Of a stretch of 64,000 nt of DNA, positions 1-7,633 are shown one piece after another. The position numbers and the translations under genes were made by a program. The stretch lies in assembly GCF_003814005.1 (NCBI RefSeq), contig NZ_CP033898.1, positions 1,984,001 through 2,048,000 of the forward strand, in the 5' to 3' direction. Below the pieces are notes generated by a model. It ran no database searches. It saw nothing but the letters and a program-made list of their open reading frames with translations, and was not told where the DNA came from. Numbering within the stretch: the stretch's first letter is position 1; each line of letters starts with the position of its first letter. The stretch comes from Corynebacterium pseudopelargi. Lineage in GTDB: Bacteria; Actinomycetota; Actinomycetes; Mycobacteriales; Mycobacteriaceae.

Positions 1-6
1 CTCAGA

Positions 7-56
7 CACCTGGCACCTGGCACCAATTGACCTGACGCCTGGGGTTGTACCAGGTG
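7..56. repeat. Short direct and inverted repeats at window edge
   Basis: CACCTGG occurs twice in tandem (7-20), followed by CACC. Its inverse complement CCAGGTG lies at 50-56, so a hairpin could form. It may be the 3' end or terminator of a gene outside the window. There is no T-run, so this is uncertain. Confidence 0.35.
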
Positions 57-159
57 CAATCTCAGGGTCTGCCACGCACCTTGACGCTTGAGCATCACTA
101 CTGCAAGACGGCATTTTCTTTGGTTTTTCTACTCACAATCTTAACATAAGCCCTTTTAC

Positions 160-188
160 TTGTCAGACGTCTGATGTATCCTGAGAAT
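160..188 (+). promoter_or_regulatory. Probable promoter with palindromic operator before siaE
   Basis: A -35-like TTGTCA (160-165) and a -10-like GAGAAT (183-188) are 17 bp apart. The spacer region holds a perfect 12-bp palindrome, TCAGACGTCTGA (163-174), where a repressor could block the promoter. In C. glutamicum the equivalent transporter genes are repressed by the GntR-type NanR. Assigning this site to such a regulator is inference, because no regulator gene is in the window. Confidence 0.45.
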
Positions 189-255
189 CACGAAGATCAC
201 ATCAGGGCTCACGATGTGTTCTAGCTGACTTTTGCTCTCGGCACTGCACCGCCAA

Positions 256-309
256 CGTCGTCAAGCAAGGCCTCGTCGTCAAGCAAGGCCACGTCGTCAA
301 GCAAGGCGA
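256..309 (+). repeat. Three tandem copies of an 18-bp repeat in the siaE leader
   Basis: Three near-identical 18-bp units (256-273, 274-291, 292-309) begin CGTCGTCAAGCAAGGC and differ only in the last two or three bases. They lie between the probable promoter and the siaE ribosome binding site (GAAAGGA, ending at 338), so they would be transcribed in the leader. Function is unknown; copy number may vary between strains. Confidence 0.8.
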
Positions 310-343
310 AGGCACACAGTGCGAAAGCGTTGAAAGGATCGTC

Positions 344-1981
344 ATGGAATTTTTCCAAGGTCGCCAGTACCAGCGTCGCCAGTACTCACGGCGAGACTTT
401 TTCAAACTCTCCGCCACCATCGCCTCCTCCGCAGCCCTGGCCGGAGCGCTCGGAGCCTGCGCCCCGAAGGATCGAGTCACCCTCGGCAACCTCCCCACCG
501 CCAGCCCCGAAGAGATCAAACGCGACGGCACCATCGACGCAGCCATCTCCTATGAGCTCGGCACCAATGGCTACGACCCGATGACCACCACCTCTGCCTT
601 AACCATCGCAGCCAACTGGCACACCCTTGAAGGCCTCACAGAAATCGACCCGGCCAGCGGCGAAGTATATGCAGCACTAGCAAGCGAGATCCCTCAAGGT
701 TCCAGCACCAATGTCAAGGTGGATCTACGCCAAGGTGCTCGCTTCCACAACGGCCAGGCAGTTACCGCCGAAGACGTGGCCTACTCCTTCGAGCGCGTAC
801 TGAACCCAGATAATAAGTCGCTCTATGCAAGCTTCATCCCCTTTATCGAGTCGGTCACTCCGGCCGGGCCACAGTCGGTCAATATCCAATTAAGCAAGGC
901 CGTGAATCTTTTGCCCGAGCGTCTCTCGGTGGTCAAGATCGTGCCCAAGAACCTTGTAGAGGCCGATGCGGAAGCCTTCGACGCCAACCCTGTTGGCACC
1001 GGTCCGTACAAGATGACTGATAACGGCGGCACCTCTAAGGCCGTGCGCTTCGAGCGCAACGATGATTACAACGGTTCGCGCCCGGCACTAGCCAAGCACA
1101 TGGTCTGGCAAGTCATCCCCGATGCCTCGACTCGTTCTAATGCCATCCAATCAGAGTCGGTTCAAGCCATCGACTCGGTGCCCTATCTTTCAATTACCCA
1201 GCTCAAAGCCACCAGCAAGGTGGAATCTGTGCAGGGCTTTGGTTTGTTGTTTGCCATGTTTAACAACGATCCTTCTAACCCCTTCCACGACCTGCGCAAT
1301 AGGCAGGCATTCCTCTACGCCATTGACATGGACAAGGTGATCGAGGTGGCGATGTTGGATCAGGCCAGCAAGCCCACCTGCTTCCTGCAGAAGGATCACC
1401 CCAACTATCATCGCGCCTCCACCGTGTATGACCACGATGAAGATCGCGCACGAAAGCTCTTCCAAGACAGCGGATTGCGTTCTTTAAGGATGTTGTGCAC
1501 CGACCACGATTGGGTGAAAAAGTGCACCCCGCTGATTGCCCAGTCGCTTAAAGCAGCCGGCGTGGAGGTGGATTTTATAGAGAAGAAGTCTTCGGACGTC
1601 TATAACACCATCGACGGCAAACCCGATGCCTACGACGTGGTCATCGCCCCAGGTGATCCCAGCGTATTTGGCAACGACCCCGATCTGCTCATGCGTTGGT
1701 GGTACTCCGGTGATACCTGGACCGAATCGCGTATGCACTGGAAAGGCCAGCCCTCCTATACCAAAATGCAGCAGCTCCTCGATAGCGCCCTATATACCCA
1801 AGACGCAAAAGAGCAGCAGCAACGCTGGAATCAGTGCTTTGATTTGCTTAGCGACGAAGTGCCGCTTTACCCCTTGTTCCACCGCAAGACCCCTACGGCT
1901 TGGAACCCCGGCACGCTTGTGAACTTTGAGCCGATTTCGCTCACCGGCCTGCGATTCCTGGATGTGGGCTCTACGCAGTAA
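344..1981 (+). CDS. siaE: Sialic-acid/oligopeptide ABC transporter substrate-binding lipoprotein
   Basis: 545-aa family-5 (DppA/OppA-type) extracellular solute-binding protein. The N-terminus has a twin-arginine motif (SRRDFFK, about residues 16-22), a hydrophobic stretch and a lipobox ending LGAC, so it should be exported folded by Tat and lipid-anchored. The ATG at 344 follows a GAAAGGA ribosome binding site by 5 bp. It heads an operon with two permeases, two ATPase domains and a nanA-like lyase. A family-5 transporter with a fused permease-ATPase next to nanA matches the C. glutamicum sialic-acid importer SiaEFGI, so sialic acid is the favoured substrate. A peptide substrate remains possible. 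Confidence 0.72.
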   Translation: MEFFQGRQYQRRQYSRRDFFKLSATIASSAALAGALGACAPKDRVTLGNLPTASPEEIKRDGTIDAAISYELGTNGYDPMTTTSALTIAANWHTLEGLTEIDPASGEVYAALASEIPQGSSTNVKVDLRQGARFHNGQAVTAEDVAYSFERVLNPDNKSLYASFIPFIESVTPAGPQSVNIQLSKAVNLLPERLSVVKIVPKNLVEADAEAFDANPVGTGPYKMTDNGGTSKAVRFERNDDYNGSRPALAKHMVWQVIPDASTRSNAIQSESVQAIDSVPYLSITQLKATSKVESVQGFGLLFAMFNNDPSNPFHDLRNRQAFLYAIDMDKVIEVAMLDQASKPTCFLQKDHPNYHRASTVYDHDEDRARKLFQDSGLRSLRMLCTDHDWVKKCTPLIAQSLKAAGVEVDFIEKKSSDVYNTIDGKPDAYDVVIAPGDPSVFGNDPDLLMRWWYSGDTWTESRMHWKGQPSYTKMQQLLDSALYTQDAKEQQQRWNQCFDLLSDEVPLYPLFHRKTPTAWNPGTLVNFEPISLTGLRFLDVGSTQ

Positions 1982-2050
1982 CGAGCACCAGCGCAGCCAC
2001 CACTGCCCTAGCACCCCAAGCTTGCACCCTCAACTTTCGGGAGAACCACT

Positions 2051-3016
2051 ATGTCCAACCTCCTTCGCCTCATAGGAAGAAGGCTCCTCGCGCTACCCGT
2101 GATGATCCTGGGCGTGACATTCCTCGTCTTTTTCATCATGTCGTTTAGCCCAGCCGACCCGGCGCGCCTCGCCCTCGGCGAAGCCGCCTCCATGGATGCC
2201 CTCGAGGAATACCGAGAAACGCACGGCCTCAACGATCCCCTCTTAGTGCGCTACGGCCGCTTTCTGGTAGATATGCTCCACGGCGATCTCGGCACCACCA
2301 CCGGCAACACCCCAGTGACCGAAGTAATTGCCAAGGCCTTCCCCATCACCTTGCAGCTCACCTTCCTTGGCTTGATCATCGCCGCGGTATTATCGCTGGT
2401 CTTCGGCGTTATCGCCGCGTTGTATCGCGATCGTTGGCCAGATCAGGTCATCCGCGTTGTCTCCATCGCTGCACTGGCTACCCCCTCCTTCTGGTTGGCG
2501 ATCTTGCTCATCCAGTGGGTTGGCACGGTGCCTGGTGGTTGGGGCTTTTTCCCGGCGCTGATTACCAAGTGGGTGCCGTTTAGCCAGGATCCAGCTACCT
2601 ATACCAACAACATGTTCCTCCCCGCTTTCGCCCTGGCTGTGCCGGTTGCTGGTTCTTTAACCCGCGTGGTGCGCACGGCCATGGTGGAGGAATTGGATAA
2701 GGATTATGTACGCACCGCCATCGGTTCGGGCGTGCCCAAGGTGGAGGTTATCTCCAGAAACGTCCTTCGCAATGCACTGATCACACCGATCACGGTGTTG
2801 GGTTTGCGCGTGGGCTACCTCATGGGTGGCGCGGTGATCATTGAGATCATCTTCAATATTCAGGCGATGGGCCAGCTCATTCTCGACGGCGTTACTCGCA
2901 ATGACGTCTTCCTTGTTCAAGGCGTAACGCTCACCGTGGCCATTGCTTTTATCGTTATTAACATCATCGTGGACATGCTCTACGTCCTCGTCAATCCGCG
3001 CATCAGGAGCATCTAA
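2051..3016 (+). CDS. siaF: ABC transporter permease (DppB type)
   Basis: 321-aa inner-membrane permease of the DppB/OppB family, with about six membrane segments and the typical N-terminus, in which a first helix is followed by FSPADPARLALGE. The cytoplasmic coupling (EAA) loop is near residues 215-245 (VRTAMVEELDKDYVRTA). The GGGAG ribosome binding site lies just before the ATG. Its stop codon overlaps the next start (TAATG), so it is translationally coupled to the permease-ATPase fusion. It should pair with that fusion's permease half to form the translocation channel. Confidence 0.85.
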   Translation: MSNLLRLIGRRLLALPVMILGVTFLVFFIMSFSPADPARLALGEAASMDALEEYRETHGLNDPLLVRYGRFLVDMLHGDLGTTTGNTPVTEVIAKAFPITLQLTFLGLIIAAVLSLVFGVIAALYRDRWPDQVIRVVSIAALATPSFWLAILLIQWVGTVPGGWGFFPALITKWVPFSQDPATYTNNMFLPAFALAVPVAGSLTRVVRTAMVEELDKDYVRTAIGSGVPKVEVISRNVLRNALITPITVLGLRVGYLMGGAVIIEIIFNIQAMGQLILDGVTRNDVFLVQGVTLTVAIAFIVINIIVDMLYVLVNPRIRSI

Positions 3017-5007
3017 TGCGACGTTCATTGACCACTAACCTCGAACAACGCGCCGGCCAGCGCTTCAGCGGCCTCCGCAACCTGCCGCGCGCCTCAAAAA
3101 TTGCACTCGGGTTTTTAATTGCCATCGCGCTGCTAGCGATCTTCGCCCCGCTCATTGCGCAATTTAGCCCGCTCGAATCCACCAAGCCGGTGCAATCGCC
3201 TTCTGCTACTCACTGGTTTGGCACCGACGCCATCGGGCGCGATATTTTCGCCCGCGTTGCCTACGGTGCTCGTTCCTCGTTGATCATCGGCTTGCTCGCT
3301 ACCGGCGTGGCGCTTTTGGCGGCAGCGGTCCTCGGTTCCATTGCTGCTACTGGCGGCAAGGCAGTATCCGAGGTGCTCATGCGAGCACTGGACATCATCA
3401 TGAGCTTCCCCGGCATCGCCTTGGCAGCGGTATTTGTGGCAGTGTTTGGCAACTCGCTGCCGGTACTGGTGCTGGCCATCGGCTTTTTGTACGTCCCGCA
3501 GCTTTCCCGTGTGGTTCGCGCCAATATCCTGGCGGAATTCGGCGAGGATTATGTCTCCGCCGCCAAGGTCATGGGTGCTCGAGTTCCTCATATCTTGATC
3601 AAGCATGTTGCCCGTAATACTGTGGCGCCAATTGCGGTGTTTGCCACGGTGCTCGTGGCAGATGCCATCGTGTTCGAGGCTTCGCTGTCCTTTATTAACG
3701 CAGGCGTGAAGCCGCCGAATCCTTCCTGGGGCAATATCCTGGCAGACGGCAAGCAGCTCTTGCTTTCTGGTGCTTGGTGGCCAACCTTCTTCCCTGGTCT
3801 GATGATCCTGCTGACGGTGCTGGCGCTGAATATTCTTTCCGAAGGCCTTACCGACGCAATGGCCTCGCCCACCATCAAGCGCACCGCAGCCACCACCGAT
3901 GGCGAGCAGGTTGCCACCAAGAACACCCTTGGCCAAGTCTCCGAAGATGAGGCCCGGGCATCGCTGAATAATTCCTTGGAAAAGCTGCGCAATGCAGAGC
4001 TTGCCGACGACCGCCGCTTGCATTACACCCGCAATGAAGCACCGATCCTACAGGTCAAAGACCTCAGCATCGCATTCCCCGATGCCCACGGTGACGTCAA
4101 TATTGTCGATCGCGTCAGCTTTGATGTAGCGCCAGGCCAAACCATGGGTTTGGTGGGCGAATCGGGCTGCGGTAAGTCTTTGATCTCGATGGCGATCATG
4201 GGCCTTTTGCCCCAAAACGCCCGCATCGAAGGCGAGATCCTATTCGACGGCAAGAACCTCTTGGAGCTTTCCGCCGAGCAGCGCAATCAACTGCGGGGCC
4301 ACGATATGGCCATGATTTACCAGGATGCTTTGAGCTCGCTCAACCCATCGATGCTGATTAAGTCGCAGCTCAACCAGCTTATTCGACGCGGCGGTAAGCG
4401 CAGCGCAGAAGAGCTCCTCGAGCTCGTCGGCCTCGATCCGAAGCGCACGCTCAAGAGCTACCCGCACGAGCTTTCTGGTGGCCAACGCCAGCGCGTGCTC
4501 ATCGCCATGGCACTCACCCGCAATCCTCGTTTGCTCATTGCCGATGAACCCACCACCGCACTCGATGTGACGGTGCAGCACCAAGTGGTTGATCTGCTCA
4601 ATGAGCTGCGCGAGCAGCTTGGCTTCTCCATGATCTTTGTCAGCCACGATCTGGCACTGGTGGCAAAGCTCGCCCACAAGATCACCGTGATGTACGCAGG
4701 CCAGGTTGTAGAACAAGGCAAAACCCGAGATGTGTTGGCAAACCCCCAACACGAATACACCCGCGGTTTGCTCGGTGCTGTGCTTTCTATTGAGTCCGGT
4801 GCCAAGCGGCTGTATCAAGTTCCCGGTACTGTTCCAAGCCCTCGGGAATTTGTTCAAGGAGATCGCTTTGCTCCTCGCTCGCAGTTCCACAACATTGGCG
4901 TCGACGAGCGCCCAACCCTCAGGCCGGTGGATACAGAAGCTGAGCACACCTTCGCTGCCACCGATGCTTTACTTGCCGCCCGCGGTTCGGAAGGAGTTAC
5001 CCAATGA
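3016..5007 (+). CDS. siaG: Fused ABC permease (DppC) and ATPase (DppD)
   Basis: 663-aa natural fusion. Residues 1 to about 285 are a DppC-type permease with its coupling loop around 170-200. Residues 286-340 form a hydrophilic linker, and about 344-663 are a DppD-type ATPase with Walker A GESGCGKS (381-388), signature LSGGQ (486-490) and Walker B LLIADEP (506-512). Most dipeptide transporters keep these as two genes. The same fusion occurs in the C. glutamicum sialic-acid importer (SiaG), which supports the substrate call. The start overlaps siaF by one base and the end overlaps siaI by four bases (ATGA). No frame break is seen at the junction. Confidence 0.85.
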   Translation: MRRSLTTNLEQRAGQRFSGLRNLPRASKIALGFLIAIALLAIFAPLIAQFSPLESTKPVQSPSATHWFGTDAIGRDIFARVAYGARSSLIIGLLATGVALLAAAVLGSIAATGGKAVSEVLMRALDIIMSFPGIALAAVFVAVFGNSLPVLVLAIGFLYVPQLSRVVRANILAEFGEDYVSAAKVMGARVPHILIKHVARNTVAPIAVFATVLVADAIVFEASLSFINAGVKPPNPSWGNILADGKQLLLSGAWWPTFFPGLMILLTVLALNILSEGLTDAMASPTIKRTAATTDGEQVATKNTLGQVSEDEARASLNNSLEKLRNAELADDRRLHYTRNEAPILQVKDLSIAFPDAHGDVNIVDRVSFDVAPGQTMGLVGESGCGKSLISMAIMGLLPQNARIEGEILFDGKNLLELSAEQRNQLRGHDMAMIYQDALSSLNPSMLIKSQLNQLIRRGGKRSAEELLELVGLDPKRTLKSYPHELSGGQRQRVLIAMALTRNPRLLIADEPTTALDVTVQHQVVDLLNELREQLGFSMIFVSHDLALVAKLAHKITVMYAGQVVEQGKTRDVLANPQHEYTRGLLGAVLSIESGAKRLYQVPGTVPSPREFVQGDRFAPRSQFHNIGVDERPTLRPVDTEAEHTFAATDALLAARGSEGVTQ

Positions 5008-5813
5008 GCCAGCCCAAGACCCGTACCCAAAAACCACCAACCATTGAGCTCAAAAACGTCAATGTGGTGCACAAGACGCGTACCGGCAAGCTCTTTCGCC
5101 CCGATACGGTGCACGCCAATAAAGACATCAACTTCGTGGCACGCCGCGGCGAAGTAGTCGGGATCGTTGGCGAATCTGGTTGCGGAAAATCAACCCTGGC
5201 AAGGGTGATGGTGGGGCTGCAAAAGCCCACCAGCGGCGAGGTTCTGTTTCGCGGAGCTCCACTGAATCACCGCGGCGCGCAGCGCAAAGAACTGGGGCGT
5301 GCTGTGTCGATGGTGTTCCAAGATCCCGCCACCGCCTTGAACCCCAGAATGAGCGTGAAAGAACAGCTCATTGATCCGCTCAAAGTGCATGGCATTGATA
5401 ATGAGGCCTCAAGGCTCAAGCGTGTTCGCACGCTGCTGGATCTGGTGGGTCTGCCCCAATCCGCACTCGATGTGATGCCTCGGCAGATCTCTGGCGGGCA
5501 ACGCCAGCGCGTGGCCATTGCCCGTGCGCTTGCACTGGAACCGGATCTGATTATTGCCGATGAACCTACCTCCGCCCTCGATGTGTCTGTGCGCGCCCAA
5601 GTGCTCAATCTGCTCACTGATCTGCGCAAGGAATTAGGCCTTGGCCTGGTGTTTATTTCCCACGACATCAACACCGTGCGCTACGTATCTGATCGCATGT
5701 GCGTGATGCTCGCCGGGGAGATCATCGAGGAACAACCCACCGAAGACCTCTTTGCCAAGCCCAAGCAGGAATACACCGCCACCCTGCTGGCCGCTACCCC
5801 CTCATTGCTCTGA
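5004..5813 (+). CDS. siaI: ABC transporter ATPase (DppF type)
   Basis: 269-aa nucleotide-binding subunit with Walker A GESGCGKS, signature ISGGQ and Walker B LIIADEP followed by TSALD. It begins inside the stop codon of the permease-ATPase fusion and would be the second ATPase of the importer. The nanA-like gene follows after 11 bp, preceded by a GAAAGGAAG ribosome binding site, so all five genes appear to form one transcription unit. Substrate assignment is by context. Confidence 0.83.
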   Translation: MSQPKTRTQKPPTIELKNVNVVHKTRTGKLFRPDTVHANKDINFVARRGEVVGIVGESGCGKSTLARVMVGLQKPTSGEVLFRGAPLNHRGAQRKELGRAVSMVFQDPATALNPRMSVKEQLIDPLKVHGIDNEASRLKRVRTLLDLVGLPQSALDVMPRQISGGQRQRVAIARALALEPDLIIADEPTSALDVSVRAQVLNLLTDLRKELGLGLVFISHDINTVRYVSDRMCVMLAGEIIEEQPTEDLFAKPKQEYTATLLAATPSLL

Positions 5814-5824
5814 AAGGAAGAAAC

Positions 5825-6742
5825 ATGAACATCAACAAAGGCATCATCCCTCCGCTGCTGACTCCCCTCCACGCCGATCGAAGCATCGACTTCGCTTCTC
5901 TGGAGCGCTTGGTAGACAAACTCATCACCGCTGGAGTCGACGGCATTTTTGCCCTCGGTTCTTCCGGCGAGGTTGCCTTTTTAAGCGATGAAGACCGCGG
6001 CGCAGTGCTTCGCGCCGTTGTAGAACACGTAGCAGGCCGCGTGCCCGTGTATGCCGGCGTGATTGATATGCAGGTCAATCGCGTGCTCCAGCATGTGCGC
6101 CAAGCAGAACAGGCCGGAGTCGATGCCGTAGTAGCTACCGCCCCCTTCTATGCCATTAGCGGACCAATGGAGGTAGAAGCCCACTTCCGCGCCATTGCCG
6201 AGGCCACCTCCCTGCCAGTGCTGGCCTATGACATTCCCGTGTGCGTCCACACCAAACTCATCCCAGAAATGCTGGTGCAGCTCGGCCGCGAAGGTGTGCT
6301 CGCAGGTGTGAAGGATTCTTCCGGTGACGACGTATCCTTCCGCCGCTTGGTAGCACTCAACCGCGCCGCAGGCTCGCCCTTGGTGTTGCTCACCGGGCAC
6401 GAGGCCGTGGTTGATGGGGCATTTCTTGCCGGCGCCGATGGTTGCGTGCCAGGACTAGGCAATGTGGATCCCGACGGCTATGTGCGCATGTGGAAAGCCG
6501 CTCAAGAAAGCCAGTGGGATACGGTGCGCCGTGAACAAGATCGCCTGGCAGCGCTGTTCGAGATCGTATTCCAGCCCATTGCCAAGGTAGGCCCGGCAGC
6601 CGGGGTGGGGTCATTCAAGACGGCACTGGAGCTGATGGGCGTATTCGAGTCCAACTTGATGTCTGCCCCGTTGGCACCGATCGACGATGCCCCCTCCCGC
6701 GAGGCCATCGCCAGCATCTTGAAAGCCGCCGATTTGCTTTAG
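5825..6742 (+). CDS. nanA: N-acetylneuraminate lyase / DapA-family aldolase
   Basis: 305-aa class I aldolase of the DHDPS/NAL family, which forms a Schiff base with pyruvate. Visible motifs are the substrate loop GSSGE, the catalytic Tyr in YDIP and the Schiff-base Lys in GVKDSSGD. The ATG at 5825 has a strong AAGGAAG ribosome binding site; the in-frame upstream extension lies inside siaI and is rejected. Position behind a sialic-acid-type transporter suggests cleavage of N-acetylneuraminate to ManNAc and pyruvate. The nanK, nanE, nagA and nagB genes for the rest of the pathway are not in the window. Other keto-acid lyase activities of the family cannot be excluded. Confidence 0.68.
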   Translation: MNINKGIIPPLLTPLHADRSIDFASLERLVDKLITAGVDGIFALGSSGEVAFLSDEDRGAVLRAVVEHVAGRVPVYAGVIDMQVNRVLQHVRQAEQAGVDAVVATAPFYAISGPMEVEAHFRAIAEATSLPVLAYDIPVCVHTKLIPEMLVQLGREGVLAGVKDSSGDDVSFRRLVALNRAAGSPLVLLTGHEAVVDGAFLAGADGCVPGLGNVDPDGYVRMWKAAQESQWDTVRREQDRLAALFEIVFQPIAKVGPAAGVGSFKTALELMGVFESNLMSAPLAPIDDAPSREAIASILKAADLL

Positions 6743-6752
6743 CTTTTCGACG
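6741..6752 (+). repeat. 12-mer motif AGCTTTTCGACG (copy 1)
   Basis: Starts within the nanA stop codon and lies just before its terminator. One of seven exact copies in this window on either strand. Confidence 0.7.
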
Positions 6753-6758
6753 GCACCG

Positions 6759-6798
6759 CCCCAATGCCGTGTGCTTTCACGCCAGGCATTGGGGTTTT
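6759..6798 (+). terminator. Terminator of the sia-nanA operon
   Basis: Inverted repeat CCCCAATGCC (6759-6768) / GGCATTGGGG (6785-6794) followed by TTTT. The next gene reads the other way toward this point, so it may also stop that transcript. Confidence 0.8.
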
Positions 6799-6806
6799 GG
6801 CTTAGC

Positions 6807-7481
6807 TCAAAGGGTGCACACTGGCTTGATATCTTCCATGCCTCCGCGGGCAGGCACAGTAAGGAAGGTGCATGGCCACCAGCCGCGCTGATCGAGGGTG
6901 CGTTGCACAAGCCTCCACTGCTCGGCTGGAAGATCCGGGGTGCGAGACAGCACAAAGCCCGAAAGCCGGTCGGGATCGCCAACGATGGCCAGTGAGTAAT
7001 CATCTGCGAGGTACGTGACCCTGTAATTTACTGGCCCTTCTGGATTTTGGAAGGGGATGTTGGGGAAGTTCACGCGGAGCGAGGCCTTGCTGCGCACTGT
7101 CGCGGTGCCCTCGATGCTGGAGGTTGCTCCCCAAGGGGTAACGCAAGCGTTCTTTACTGAAAGCTCACCCGGTGCGATGCGCTCATATGTGGCGGTGGTA
7201 TCCCTCAAGCACTGCAAGGTATAAGGCTGTGGCACGGCAGCTACTTGGTACCAGGTGCCGGCAAAGCGTTCCAGATCAACGGCGCTTGCAGTCTCCACTA
7301 AGGCATTGTCTGAGCTCAAGCCCCGGGGAAGAAGTTGGGTTGAGCTGCCTGCGAGCCTTCCTCCCTGCAAAAGATCCTGCGCGGGTTCAGACTCTGTGGC
7401 CTGGGCGGGGCTGATCATAGAGCAGCACAGCGCGATGCTAGCTGCAATCGGTGCGATACGGGCAAATAGTGGTGTGGCCAT
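6807..7481 (-). CDS. Secreted lipocalin-family protein
   Basis: 224-aa protein with an N-terminal signal peptide (hydrophobic core about residues 8-25, likely cleavage near SPAQA). The mature part carries the lipocalin fold signature GTWYQVA near its start and the conserved RVTYLADDYSLAIVG strand region of Blc-type bacterial lipocalins. These proteins bind lipids or other hydrophobic ligands; the ligand here is unknown. The ATG at 7481 is chosen because it gives a compact signal peptide; a GTG at 7517 is an alternative. The gene stands alone between two terminators. Confidence 0.75.
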   Translation of the reverse strand: MATPLFARIAPIAASIALCCSMISPAQATESEPAQDLLQGGRLAGSSTQLLPRGLSSDNALVETASAVDLERFAGTWYQVAAVPQPYTLQCLRDTTATYERIAPGELSVKNACVTPWGATSSIEGTATVRSKASLRVNFPNIPFQNPEGPVNYRVTYLADDYSLAIVGDPDRLSGFVLSRTPDLPAEQWRLVQRTLDQRGWWPCTFLTVPARGGMEDIKPVCTL

Positions 7482-7589
7482 GGTGGCAGGAGTCTTTCTA
7501 TGAGGTGTATGTGGCACATGGGGTAGTTGAGTACTGATTCTGCCAGAGTGTGAGGTGCTTGCGCGGCGTTAGCTAGAAGGAGAAAACAA

Positions 7590-7611
7590 AAGCGCCCCGC
7601 AAGGGGCGCTT
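7590..7611 (-). terminator. Terminator of treC-treB
   Basis: Stem AAGCGCCCC / GGGGCGCTT with a 4-base loop. On the minus strand it is followed by TTTTGTTTTC, as expected for a factor-independent terminator downstream of treB. Confidence 0.85.
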
Positions 7612-7633
7612 GAGTGTTGCTGTGTAGGCTGCG

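Noticed and set aside
3133..4023. Minus-strand open frame of 296 codons opposite siaG
   Set aside because: Antisense to an intact permease-ATPase fusion, with no start signal or recognisable domain.
3016..5007. siaG fusion as a possible assembly or frameshift artefact
   Set aside because: The frame is continuous through a hydrophilic linker, both halves have complete motifs, and the same fusion is known in the C. glutamicum sialic-acid importer.
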